A DNA stretch of 64,000 nt from Chrysoporthe austroafricana (taxonomy: Eukaryota > Ascomycota > Sordariomycetes > Diaporthales > Cryphonectriaceae), in the NCBI GenBank assembly GCA_001051155.2, contig JYIP02000004.1, positions 311,576-375,575 on the forward strand. Direction: 5' to 3'. The translations under genes and the position numbers were made by a program. A model generated the notes under the pieces. It searched no databases, had not been told where the DNA came from, and saw only the letters and a program-made list of their open reading frames with translations. This document shows, one piece after another, positions 24,653 through 36,331 of the stretch. Within the stretch, counting starts at the first letter, position 1. Every line of letters begins with the position of its first letter.

Positions 24653-24827
24653 CTGTGAGAGCCCGGTTAGTGATGGCCAGGGGTCAGATGAATGGCTAAG
24701 GTGTTGTTCTGCCCTTGGCGTTCCTTTTGCAAAGGGCGCTGAGGGTTTGAACGTAAAGGAGACAGAGAAAGCGGGTGGGAGGGATCTCGTGTGAGGTCAT
24801 GCAAAGTCGATGTCAGATGAGACTTAC
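24653..24827 (-). other. Probable 5'-leader intron of the uncharacterised gene
   Basis: On the minus strand a consensus GTAAGT donor (24827) and a CACTAAC...CTCTCACAG acceptor (24653) enclose 175 bases just upstream of the ATG at 24643. The frame is open just 5' of the donor, so translation could also begin in an upstream exon, but no upstream ATG was found. Confidence 0.5.
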
Positions 24828-27636
24828 CAAGTGCTCAAGTCGCAGATGCGTAAGTGATGTCGAAAGTGGCAGTGGGAAGAGAAGGGTCTCGCGATGCTTG
24901 CGAGAGGTGCAGGATGAACGAAGAGAAACGAACAATCAACGCTCAAGACGAAGACGAAAGTTGGCTGATTGTTAGAGGGTGTTCGAGGGTGTTGGATGGA
25001 ATACAACAGGACTTTCGAAACTGAGGTCGCGATCTGCCTGCAGCCTTTTATAGACAAAAAACAGGCTACGATTCACGTGAGCTTTCACTACTTTGCGTCA
25101 CTACAGCACTTCAATATAGCAGAGCTTGGGCCATTTTTGACTCCTTTTTTTTTTCTCCAACCTCGAGTCACGCGTATTCACCCCCCAACTAGTGAATGAA
25201 CTTCAACGAAGTGACGAGTCTGTACAGGCAGACACTAGAAGGCAACTGCCACAAGGAGATCTCAGACCGAGACTAGAATTCACCCCTCAAAGGCCGTTCA
25301 TGAACCCACGTTTCAGGCCATCAATGCAATTCTGTGGCTAGGAAACAGACTGTAGCTGCAATGGTACGACGCTGAGTCTACCTTTCCTCACATCGAAGAC
25401 TGGGATGTGACGACCTCTTCTGCTCCAAGACCAGCCTACTACCCCGATGGTGAATATCACCAAAGTAGCATCTATAGGTAGTACCATCTGGCGCTGGAAA
25501 GACCGCTGTAGGATTCCGCTCGAAGCATCAAATCCAGTTGCAAAGAACCATCTACGCATCTACTCCTTCAAGATATACTTCACGTATATTTCGGCATATA
25601 ATCCTGAGTATAAGTATTGTACTAGGTGATGCGTCTCGTAGGCACAGGCCTTGCCGCAGAACAGGCTGTGGAACGAAATGAGTGATATCGGCTAGACAAG
25701 TGCCCTCTGAACTACCTAGGATAAGGAGGAGACATGCTGAATATAGTCGAGGATCTCGATCCGTAGAAGTGGATGGTCACATTGAAGCAGACGTCGGGTC
25801 CGCCACCAAGGAAATAGACGATGTTCTGACAAGGCAATGAGAAAAGAGGATTGGGGGAACCTATTCTCTAGTCTTGCGCGTCAACAACTCGGCCAGCCGA
25901 CGAGTGAAATGACGAGGCGCTGAAGGCAGCAAGCACTTAGAATAGAACAAATACCACGAAGCGGTCCACTTCTAGGCACGGCGGGCGCTCGTCCTGTCTG
26001 GCCAGGAAGCCCACGTAAGAGGACAATAGGGTCCACAATGAAAGAAGAAGTCTATCGAACTAGAATAAGGGATGGAAACCCCAGCTTATATGACTCTGAT
26101 CAGAGCCCAGCGAGTGTCACAGAGCCCCTAGAATAACATGTCGTCTGAATCCGGTAGAAGCAGGGTCGTGATCTATCACCGCCCCACTCCTGCTCACCGG
26201 AGTCCTGCCACCGCTGCGTGTCTCGGCGGTTTGGCCCGTAGGATGACGAAGGCTCTCTCGCCAGTGCCATGCTTCAATTTCTCAGCCTCTCTAGACCACC
26301 TGGATAGACTACTTAGATAGAGTGGGTCGTGGTCTTGCCTTGCAGCCCCAGTTAAGCTGTGCCCCCTCGCAGTCAGTCAAGGCAGAGTTGAGGTAGATGC
26401 GAATCTGTGCGATAATACTTACTTGATTGTGAATGCTCAGTCTAGGCTGGATATGATTTGACCAACTCAAACCTGGAGTGGTGACGAAGGAATTTTGCAG
26501 GCCAAAGCTACCTCCTAGCCCTCTAGCATGGCATGCATCTAGAAAAATGGATTTAATGCGTCCTCAAGATCCTGGTTGTGTAGGCATGAAATGGGGATTC
26601 GTTCAACTTACAGTTGTGGATTGTCAATTTCAAGACCAAACGGTGCAGTCATGCAATTGGCTGAGAAATCTAAATTACTAGCCTTATAAGGCAAAAATGC
26701 TCAAGAATTGTAAGTACAACTCTTGCTTCAAGCTAATACAACGGAAGGTTGTTGGAAACCTGGTTAAGCTGTTAGTGAAAGGCTGCCTACTTTAGTAGGT
26801 GACGAGTGAGGGACGATCCGGTACCAGCTTCAAGTATGCCTATTGATACATTGCACCCATACTGAAGAGAGTGGTCGGCGGAGGTTAAAAAGGACCTCGA
26901 GGTCTGAAATCGCTTGTTAATCGGCTACAGGGGAGAGACGAACTGCAAGAGGGCTTCTTTGATAGGAGTTTCTCGAAAGTAACTTCAAGTTGTGCGCATA
27001 TATTGGCGATGCATTATGCATATCCTGAAGTGGCTTTGAGTCTAAGGAGGTTAAAAAGGACCTTGTGTGCTTGTTGAACCTGTAGCTGGACGGCTTGTTC
27101 ACCTTATAACTTGGGCTTGTATTTTTGTACTTTTTCTTTCTTTTTTATTTCCCCCCTCTCGTCTCCTGCCAAGGTCAGAACAGCATTCGCATTGATCTGA
27201 TGCGTAAGTTGACTAGCGATTCCGATTTATCCTACAAACATGAGAAAAAATGATGCGCGCACAGGCAGCGCATGACATGAAGGCTAGGTAAGTGTAGGAC
27301 TATACCACCCCGCCCTCCTTCTCCCACCCCTTTGGCTGTCCCCTGCTGGCTACTATATACAAAGTCTGCCCCGACGGTACAAGTGTTGCCTGGTCATGCG
27401 TGAGTTGCCCGCTATAAACGGCAAACACGTCGGACCATCTACATGTTGCTGTCGGCTCGGTCGCCGAAGACTACGCTGATTGTGTCCCAACAAAGCGTGC
27501 CGGACAAAGCTCATGGTGTTCACTGAGGTTGTTCTGTCCCTGGTGGGATTAGCTCATTCGATCACGAACAGCTGTCTGAGACGCTTCATACCCATGATGA
27601 TTTCGCTGCATTACACCGCCTTCGAAGGCTCGCCTC
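24828..27636. other. Gene-poor, stop-rich stretch
   Basis: About 2.8 kb where open frames rarely exceed 80 codons and match nothing I recognise. Base composition is closer to 50% GC than the neighbouring coding DNA, with many TA-containing codons. It could be a decayed mobile element, but I see no terminal repeats, no intact motif and no target-site duplication. The only clear repeat is the 17-bp pair at 26881 and 27047. Confidence 0.4.
26881..27063. repeat. 17-bp direct repeat pair
   Basis: GAGGTTAAAAAGGACCT occurs exactly at 26881-26897 and 27047-27063 in the same orientation, 166 bases apart. The repeats lie in the gene-poor stretch. Confidence 0.85.
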
Positions 27637-29695
27637 CTACTCCGGATCTCGAAATATCCTCCACTGTCCCTCATCCTGTCGAAGCCCCACAAGCCACTCC
27701 TTATGCGCGATAAACAACCAACCATAGAATACAATGACGATACACGGGATAGCAAATGACGGCTTGGAAATTGACGACCTAAGCGAGTCGATGGCTATAA
27801 TTGCCGCGGAGAAGATAGCCGGCATAGAAGCCGAGGCCCCGGCCGCGACGCTGCTGTTCACGCTCGCCGCGTCTCGCGAGTACCTCGCCGTCCCCACGAG
27901 ACCGACCGGCCTCGATAGTAGCAGCCGCAGCAGCAACCTCGCCGCCTCGGCCGCCCCCACCGCGTCGTGCGGCTGGGTGGCCGAGATCTGACCGGCTGTC
28001 AGCCTCATGGCACCTGAGGCTCAACGCATCAGACTGTGTTCGAGAGGGTGGTGGGGCCGAGAGGGAGATTAGGGTGAGACTACGTACCAGCCCGCCCAGC
28101 CTCTCGGATCGCCCCTTTAGGTAGCGCAGGTATTCCTCGAGCGAGGCCATGTGCCGCTCCAGCGCGGGGATTGCCTCGTTCATGCTCTCCATCGCCCAGT
28201 GGTACCGGTCCAGGAACTGGGGCGCCACCACGTCTACGATGACCGTCTCGTGCTCCCGGGCCAGCACCTCCAGGATCTTCCTCGCCATCGTGAGGTGTCG
28301 CAACTTGTTCGCGAGGCTGGTGTCCACCCTGCTGATGGTCAACGCTTGAATCGCCAGATTCCGGCGGACCCCGCTGGCAGCTTGCATGGTATGAGTGGTC
28401 TTCTCTGACTCGGCCGGAGGTGTGGACGGCCCGAAAGGATTCTGTTCGGTCACGAGGGCGAAACTACTGGTCTGGGTGGCCATCATGCCATTGGCCATGC
28501 GGCTTGTCCCTTCTGGCCCGAAATCTTCTGCGCCGCCGCCGCCAAGATTCGTCTCTACGCTCCTCAAGAGCGGCAGGTCGTCCTCGTTGACCTTGTCATC
28601 GAAAGAGCGGAGCATATGCACGCAGGTGACGAAGCTCAGTAGCTGCGACGCGAAGAGGTAGCCGCGGTATATGTTGAGCGTCTCTCGGAAGCCGTGCCAT
28701 GATTCGCTGGCGGTAACACTGCCGGACCTGTTCTTTGTCCACCTCCTGCTTGGGGTCGGGGGCAGACTGGTGTCATCCTGCGCCGTCTTCCTAACCGGAG
28801 TCACAGGCGGGCTGCCAGGGTTGGGATTTGTGCTGGGAGCTGGGGCCAGGGTCGGAAAGCTGTCCTTTGCTTGCCATCTCTGGCACCGATCGATGAAAAG
28901 GCCCCTCGTCTCCAGAGTCCGTCGGTTGAATGTCCAGATGAGCGCATAGTGCGACGTGCCTATGAATTTCGTCACGATGCCCTTGGACTGGTCGTTGAAT
29001 TCGTGGAATCCATCGTACTCGCGAGCCAGATAGTACAGTGCGCAGTGATCCGCGTCCATGAGGCTCACATACAGGCGGAGAAAGGTGTCGCGCGAGATGG
29101 CAAGCGTGTTCGAATCAGGCTCAGTGCCCGGGATGTCCTCAGGGTCTACACGTTGTATGCACACCAGTTTCAGTGATGCGACGGCCTCGGGATCCTGGTT
29201 GCGATTCTCCCTCCCTGTACTCCCCGCGCCCGCCGACGCCCCAGAGGCCACAGTCGTCATCGACGTCGCCGTCGTCTTGCTCGGCAGGCTGAAACTCCTC
29301 GAGTATCCCGTGCTCGAATCTGTCGCCGCGCTCACGCCGTTCTGCGCCGCGCCCTTCGGCCTCTCATCCGCAGACGCGCCGAGGTCCACAGGCCGTTTCT
29401 TCATGAACGCGCCCAAGTCCTCTTCGAACACCATCCACTCGTTGAAAGTCAGGCGCTTGATCGCACCGGCGCCCGCATTCTGTCGGGGCCCAGCGCTGGC
29501 ACCAGAGGCCGCAGACGCGAGGTTCTGCACGCTGGGCTGCCGCTTCGTCGCGTGAGGGCCGGCGGGCGGCGACGGTCCGAAGGCCCCCACTTCGATGACA
29601 TTATACCGGTACGGACCCTCGCCGCCGCCGGGGCTGGGACGGAACTTCTGATGCCTGTCGAAGGTCGACTGCGCAATGAGTTTCAGGCCTTCCAT
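27637..29695 (-). CDS. Large uncharacterised protein, possibly CorA-like membrane protein
   Basis: Exon 1 runs 29695-28088 and exon 2 27987-27637, joined by a 100-nt intron (GTACGT donor, GGTCAG acceptor, phase 0): 652 residues. An in-frame ATG at 29980 would add 95 low-complexity residues; I prefer MEGLKLIAQSTFDRHQKF. The centre (RVDPEDIPGTEPDSNTL, REYDGFHEF, FIGTSHYALIWTFN) and the long helical region ending ALERHMASLEEYLRYLKGRS resemble fungal proteins with a CorA-type magnesium-channel fold. Exon 2 has one clear hydrophobic helix (SFAIPCIVIVFYGWLFIA) and a weaker one before it, but I see no GMN signature. The exon 2 frame was chosen for its GC-rich third positions and its hydrophobic segment; another acceptor would give a shorter, basic tail ending at 27779. 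The gene is likely real; the function is tentative. Confidence 0.55.
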
Positions 29696-31311
29696 CGTGT
29701 GCTGTCGTGTCCTGGTTCCTGAACACGGTGGCCGGAGCCACCTGCGGATGTCCAGATCAGTCGGTGGGTCTTCGGCCGCAGACGCGGTCGTCTGCACCAC
29801 GGTCCGTGAGACTTCAGGGATGGACTTCCAGGTGTGGGTCGCGGCGAGATGTTGATGCCATGCACGGCTCGGCGTCGGTGATGGAGACGGCTGGCTGGCT
29901 GGATGGCGCCTTGAGTAAGAATGGACTGTGGCTTGAGGGATTGGGAGTGTGGCGAAACCTGGAAAACGCGTCTCACCCATCGCCTGGGCACCACGTTCGT
30001 CATCGTGCACTAGGCTGAGGTATTGTCCTATAATCCGGGTTCCTCAGAAACAGGGGGTCAGCGAGGGAGGGTAGCATCGCTCCGCCATTTGCTGGGGCCG
30101 GATATTTATGCTGTCACGGGCTGTATCGAGATACACTACCATTAGATGGCGTCGCACGTCTGGACTTCTTGTCGACACTAGGCCGAAATAATACTGCTGT
30201 ACTATTAATATACATGATAATTATATAAGTTTGTCCTGCCAAAAATGCAAAATGTCGCACATCCACCCCGCTAGCGTTGTCGAGAGCGTTGGTGTGCCCT
30301 CGACTCAGGGCCGGCTTGACGGGTTCAGGCAGGGCAATTATATTTCCGCCGAGATGTGTATATACCTGGAACTAGACAAGTATATATATAGTCCCTCTTG
30401 CCGTTAGTTTAGCCGACTCCATCACAATTTGTGGTGAAGGCACTTTGAATACCTAGGCATTCGATGCAATAATTTCTGTTGGCGAACTGGCAAATTCCTG
30501 ACCTGTTTCCTACCAAGTCCTGTACACTCCCGACTTAAGAAACACAGCTAGCCTAGACCTTTGAGTACGACGTACGGCACTATTGGATTTTGTTTACCAA
30601 CAAGGCGAACCACCTCATCCACAGAGCTACCGCGTCCAGAGACGTCAAAAACGCGGAAGCTCATCACCTGAGAGGCGAAGATAGTGTACTCAACGGCATA
30701 TGCCTTGGTCCGCCGCATGCCCATGTTGTCGCACGGCTTGAGGTATAATAAGGTTGATCATCGTGAACAAGCTGGCAGGTGATAGGTGCTATCGATGGCT
30801 TTCCGGAAGGAATGCCAATCAGGACGAGAACTGTGTGCCGACAAGACTTGATGTTGTACCTTGAGCTCAGTTATAGCATTAGACCAGTAATCCTTACGAC
30901 TAGAGGCCTCCCTACGTAAGACGTCCATGAGTTGCGAGCCACTACTACACGTGCATCAGGCAGCCGGTGTCTAAACTGAAGTCGATGACAAGAACCCAGA
31001 GGCGTTCCTTGATGAAGTTCAACGGTTAAGAAAACACCACCTACAAGAGCAAACAGCAATGGATCTCGAACAGTAGCAGTCATCGTCCCCAGTACTCAGA
31101 CGTAGCATCTCGCTTGGTTGGCAGAGGAAGATAGCAGCACCTCCGCCTGTCTCACGGATAAAAGCGCATTTGGATGGAATTCGTCGTGCTCAATCTGTGC
31201 AAGTTATCTGAAATCTCAAGCTAAGGGGTATTTTCTGTGACCACAATCTCCAGCGCTCAACGTGAAGAGGTCATAGGTATCTGTCAGTCATCTAAACCTT
31301 ACCGCCGCTGC
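29696..31311. other. Intergenic region with an AT-rich core
   Basis: Contains the probable promoter of the minus-strand gene ending at 29695 and an AT-rich core around 30180-30400 with TATATATA-type runs. No gene is recognised. It separates two minus-strand genes. Confidence 0.45.
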
Positions 31312-32454
31312 TCATGCCGCATGTGCGCCGTTCGTGCCATTCGTACCATTTGACCCGTTACTGGCCCCCAGCGTCTTCAGGCCCTCCCGCACCTTGGGAA
31401 GAATGAATCGACCGTAGTCAATACTGTCGTTAATGTTATCGTAACCGCGGATGGAGATCAGGTCCGCGCCGAGCTTTGCATAGTCCAACAGGGACTCGGA
31501 CACAGTCTCGTAGGACCCGACCAGCGCAGTCGATGCCCCACGCGCGTTCGTGGCCGTCACGGTAGGGTACCACAAGCAGCGGTCCTGGACGTCGCCGCGC
31601 GACGCGATGTCCAGCAGGCGTTGGGAGCCGACGTTCTGCGGCGGGGGCGCGTTCGCCGGCACCTTGCCCTGGCCCTTGGCGCGGTTCTCCTTGAGCAGGT
31701 CGAGGGTGCGGTAGGCCTTTGCCCACGCGAGCTCGTCCGTCTCCGCGACGATGGGCCTGAAGGTCACCCAGATGCGCGGCCTGTCGCCGGCCGGCCGGCC
31801 GGCCTTCTCGGCCTCGGCGTAGATCCTGTCGATCTGCTCCTTGGTCTCCTTCAGCGGCTCGCCCCACAAGCCGAAGATGTCGGCCAGGGACCCGCCGATG
31901 CGGTACGCCTCGGGCGAAGAGCCGCCGACCGAGACCTGGATCGCCTTGGGCCCGCCGATGGGCTGGACTCGGTTCGAGTAGTCCTTGAACTGGTAGTACT
32001 TGCCATCCCAGTCGAACGGCTCGTTGGACGTCCACGCCCGCCGCAGGATCTTGATATACTCCTCCAGCCGGCCGTACCGCGAGTCCTTGTCGAGGTAGTC
32101 GCCCTCACGGCCCTGCTCCACGTCGCTGCCGCCCGCGATGAAGTGCACCACCACGCGGCCGCGGCCGAGGTGGTTGAGCGTCGCGAGCATCTTGGCCGCG
32201 ACGGTGGGGTACATGGTGTTGGGCCTGAGGGCGATCACGACGCTGACCTTTTGTGTGGCGGAGAGGATGGTGGCTCCGATGGTGAACGGATCGAAGCCAC
32301 CAGAGTCGTAAGGGATGAGCGTGTAGTTGAAGTCATAGTCGTCCAGGCCGCGCGCATATCGCTTGATGAAGTCTGGGTCCGCCGGGGCGCCGGGAATAGG
32401 TTCCAGCTCCGTGGAGGCATTGGGAAAGGTCATAGAAATAAATTCGAGAGGCAT
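31312..32454 (-). CDS. SsuD-type FMNH2-dependent alkanesulfonate monooxygenase (luciferase-like fold)
   Basis: An uninterrupted 380-residue frame starting at MPLEFISMTFPNAS. Length and motif order match the bacterial SsuD group of luciferase-like flavin monooxygenases: VIALRPNTMYPTVAAKM, GRVVVHFIAGGSD, DSRYGRLEEYIKILRRAW, VSVGGSSPEAYRIGG, FGLWGEP, ALVGSYETVSESLLDY and LISIRGYDNINDSIDYGRFI. Such enzymes release sulfite from alkanesulfonates when sulfur is limiting, using reduced flavin from a partner reductase. No flavin reductase or sulfonate transporter is visible nearby. The C-terminus ends in an Asn-Gly-Thr/Ser repeat (SNGSNGTNGTNG), a low-complexity tail not expected in bacterial homologues. 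The frame is open upstream to 32835 but that part is not family-like. Absence of introns is compatible with bacterial ancestry. The substrate is inferred from the family. Confidence 0.9.
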   Translation of the reverse strand: MPLEFISMTFPNASTELEPIPGAPADPDFIKRYARGLDDYDFNYTLIPYDSGGFDPFTIGATILSATQKVSVVIALRPNTMYPTVAAKMLATLNHLGRGRVVVHFIAGGSDVEQGREGDYLDKDSRYGRLEEYIKILRRAWTSNEPFDWDGKYYQFKDYSNRVQPIGGPKAIQVSVGGSSPEAYRIGGSLADIFGLWGEPLKETKEQIDRIYAEAEKAGRPAGDRPRIWVTFRPIVAETDELAWAKAYRTLDLLKENRAKGQGKVPANAPPPQNVGSQRLLDIASRGDVQDRCLWYPTVTATNARGASTALVGSYETVSESLLDYAKLGADLISIRGYDNINDSIDYGRFILPKVREGLKTLGASNGSNGTNGTNGAHAA

Positions 32455-34385
32455 CTTGGCGGTTAAACGGTGTGAATAGCAGGCCGGAAGGTTCTTCCTA
32501 CTGCTGGCGCAGCTTATCTGCTCGGCCAAATCGCCTAGTCGTTGTCTTCTGTTAATATAGTTACCTGCTCTCGATGGGGTACGGGCGCTTTGTGGGGAAG
32601 CGGATTGCGACAGCTGCTGGCCGATCACGTCTTCCACATCAAATCCGACAATCGGCCAAAAGTCGTCCCATGCCGGCGGTTGCACCATTCTGACAGCTGT
32701 TTGCGCAAGTCGAGATATGAGACCGAGATCCGTTGTGATAGGATGAAGTTGGGACTGGGACACCTTTTGGTGCGCGGCGAACCGTTGTTCTCGTGCAGGC
32801 AATACACCATCGCAACGGCCCGGCGAGCCCTGCATTGGATTATATTAATAATGTGCAGACCATCAAGCTCACGAGATCCTGGAAATCGGTATCGGAAATG
32901 ACGACTATTTGATTTTCCGAAGACGGGAGGTAGTGCTGTCTCAGTGACCTGACCTCGGAATCATCCTGCAGAGCCTCACCGCGGCCTTGCCGGGCACCGT
33001 GAGTCGGTACAAACGTCGCATCCTCAGCGTCTGTCCAGCCGCTCCATTCCTCCCTCACGATGCTTTCGGCCGTTGCGTATACCCACGACATTTGCGCATC
33101 TCAAGGCGCTTCTGAAGCCCCATGAGCCGCGGCCTCTATAGGCGTTGTCAGCAAGACATTCTCATCCACTACACCACGTCCGAAGCCTATGATAGGCTCC
33201 TTGCTTCACGCCCATATTTCCCTTAGCAAGATCATTAGTTTTAAGGCATGCCTGATTGCCTGTTACTGGGCCCATCGGTTTCTCTTCTTCCTGACTGACG
33301 CAGGCCTAGTACTGCCGCCGAGCGCGTCAGCCAGGGACTGAGCTCTGTCCTGATTCTGCATACTGAAAGTTAGGCCAACAGGCAGCCAGTTAGCCTTTGC
33401 CCGCCACATATGCTGTTGACAAAGGCCTCCGCTGTGGGATATCGGTGTATGTGTTGGGCAATGAAGTTAGCTTTCGCTTTCGCCCTCAGAGGGCGAGCAT
33501 GTGGTAGCACTTGATCCGGTAAGTCCTTGTAGAAACTCCACTTGAAGTGCTGGCCACCAAAAAAAGTCGGTGACGCCTGTCTCGACTATTATGGATGTCG
33601 ACTGAGAATGAGATAGACTAGTCATGGTTCCAAGGATCTGTCTCTCGCCCGGCCCGGTGTATGAGACGACGCTCCACCCCAGATGCTCTCTACGCGGTCT
33701 TTGAAGACATGCTAGTATACCCATTGCCGAATGGGGATGCTGCCCTACCAGCCTAGTTATTAGGTAGAGATCTGCCGCTGGCTTAAAGGGCTGACGTGGC
33801 CGGGGAAAGGGGGAGGGGTCCGGGCAGAATGAGGGCAGAATAATTATCTGATCTGCAGGGAGTCTTCGCAGGAAATCGCCCACTTGCTCTCTGCAAAGTG
33901 GCGAGACAGGTGCGGCCGGCGATGAGGAGCGCACGCAGAACGAACAGTCTTGCGAGAAGACACAGATGAGATAGGCTGGGGGAAAAGAAGCATGGTCGTC
34001 GTCGTCCTCCAGCAAGAGGGTTCAGCACGGACCGCCCTGGGGTCAGCGTCGCGGCTGTCGGCCCGTCCAAGCTTCCGGTGCTCTTCAGCTCCCCTCGCAA
34101 CGTCAGTCATGCCGCTGACTGGCCTCTTTGCAATCCGTCCACCGCGATTCGACGACATGCTTTGACACGTCCGTCAACCCCAGCTCTGGCTCATGCCAAG
34201 CAGGTCTCTGCCATCACACCCAATCTTGTGTGTACCGTCGGTCCCACGTCTTGTGCGCGCAACCGAGAGAAGAGGTATCCCCGCCTAGGCGTGGCATCGA
34301 GCCGCTCACCCCGGACGTCGACAGCCAGGTGAAACCCTCGCGCACCTCGCCGTCCAACGCCTAGCCTTCAGGACGTTCATCGGAC
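32455..34385. other. Divergent intergenic region between SsuD-like and second P450 genes
   Basis: About 1.9 kb between two divergent start codons. Open frames up to about 180 codons exist on the minus strand (around 33467-34015), but their Ser/Pro/Leu-rich content resembles no family and other frames are equally open. No gene is called. Confidence 0.5.
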
Positions 34386-36184
34386 ATGGACAGCATCATA
34401 GAGGCCGGCCAAGGCCTCGTAGCCCAGATGCAGGAGCAGCCGGTGGCTGCCCTGGTGATCACGTTCTTCGTCATCTGCATCACGACGCGCCTCGTCACTA
34501 GTCGAAGCAATGACTCGCCCACCAATTCTTATATTCACGACGCCAAGACGCCTCCCGCGGTACCATACTGGATCCCATATCTAGGCCATCTCCCACAGAT
34601 GGTTTTGAACGTCGATGGCTTTCTCACAGGCCTTAGGAACACTCACCCAGACGGTGCCTTTTCCCTCAACGTCCTTGGGGGTACTCACAACATTCTCTTC
34701 AAACCGGGCTTGGGTAAATCGCTGCTCAGCCAGCCGGAACACGTCGTCGATGGCGTCAAAGCCTCCAAGCATATTATGCAGAGCGTCTTTGGGTACCCAC
34801 GGTCGAAAGCAGACCTCGCGGTTTACGACAAGATACTCAAGGACATCACACAGCAGTACACTCATCTCATATCGGAGCATTCGCTGAGCCAGATGGTCAA
34901 CAGGACGGCCGATAGGCTGCGGCATAATGTTGCCGAGTTCGTCACCTTCAACGGCAGCGAGATAGATCAGGTTCACTGGGAACGTCTTGCTGATGCTGCG
35001 CTCGTTGAGGATGCCACTGGGAAAGAAGTCGTCGAGGCAGACCTCTTCGAGCTCGTGCGAAACTTTGTCGCCTTCACGGCCAGCCCGTCTCTGGTCGGGA
35101 CGGACTTCGTAGAAAACTTTCCCGAGTTCTGGCAGGCCATGTGGCGGTTTGACCAAGGCTTCGTACCTCTTGCCATGGACCTCCCGGCTGTCTTGCCCAT
35201 CAACAAGGCCATTGGCGCGCGGAGGGCGAGAGGCTTCCTCTTGAGGTCACTGGACGAATTCGAGGCCGCCATGGATACCATCCGTGACGGTGGTGTCCCA
35301 GCACCCCAGTGGGCTGACCTTGGCAATGTCAGCCCGCTGATGCAGCATCGTGTGGATGATGTTTTCCGGAAGTACAACCTCAGCACAAAGCAGCGGTCTG
35401 CGCTGGACCTGTCCCTGATATGGGCAATGAATGCCAACTCAAACCCTGTCATATTCTGGATGCTGTGGAGGGTCTACTCCCAACCTGACCTCCTTGCTCG
35501 CATCCGCAGGGAGATCGCGGCGTTCGTGGTCCTCGAGAAGCCGGCTGTCGGTTTCGGTGCGGCTTTTGGCACAGCCACGCGGATAGAGATGATCGATATG
35601 GATGGGCTGATGAACAAGTGTCCACTCCTCAAGGCCTCTTACATCGAGACGCTCCGCCTCGATTTCGACGGTTGGAGCTTTAAGTCCATCCGCGAGGACA
35701 CTATCGTCAGCGATAAGGAAGGCGATAAGTTCTTCCTCCGCGCAGAAACATATGCGCACGCGGCCGCTCAGCTGTGGCATATGGATCCATTAACTTATGA
35801 GGAGCCGCAGGTGTGGCGAGCGGAGAGGCATATCAGATGGAAGGCCACGGGCGACAAGGGAGAGCAGGAGGCAGCCGCTGAGATGGGCGACTTGAGGCCG
35901 TATGGTGAGTGGCTCTCTTTGGAAGTCTACAGCACATTTGTATGGTAAGGAACAAACTAACTGGTGTTTCAGGTGGCGGAGTCACCATGTGCAAAGGACG
36001 ACAATTCGCTGTCCGAGAGATCCTGCTCTTCTCTGCAGCCATCATCGCCATGTATGACATCGAGCCAGTCGGCGGTGGGCCGTGGAAGGTACCCGCGCGG
36101 GAAAAGTCTGCCGGGGCAAGGCGTCCCACTTCCCCAGTCAGAGTCTGGATCAGATCTCGTCCCATGCCATCCGAGTCCTCCTAG
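34386..36184 (+). CDS. Cytochrome P450, CYP7/CYP8-like type
   Basis: Exons 34386-35904 and 35973-36184 (68-nt GT-AG intron, phase 1), 576 residues. One N-terminal membrane helix (about residues 21-36). The haem loop PYGGGVTMCKGR gives Cys513 as thiolate ligand, with Tyr where the usual Phe stands; ExxR is ETLR. The I-helix reads WAMNANSNPVIFW: it lacks the acidic/Thr pair of ordinary monooxygenases and resembles the Asn-containing I-helix of CYP7 sterol hydroxylases and CYP8 prostacyclin synthase (known family feature). It may therefore perform an isomerase/dehydratase-type reaction or an unusual sterol or oxylipin hydroxylation (inference). It is divergent from the SsuD-like gene and convergent with an uncharacterised gene. 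The intron interrupts the haem loop coding sequence. Confidence 0.9.
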
Positions 36185-36331
36185 TCAATCTCCGGTCTCA
36201 ACGGCACCTCTCGTCCTCGAGTCCATCTCGCACAATTTGACACACTTGGTACCCTGGTGCTTTCTGAAGAAATTCTGTCCCCAAACGGGACCCGCCACCG
36301 TCTATGGTTCAATTATCTCGACTGCAGACCG

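Noticed and set aside
33467..34015. 182-codon minus-strand frame upstream of the second P450
   Set aside because: No recognisable family, Ser/Pro-rich composition and overlapping open frames on both strands.
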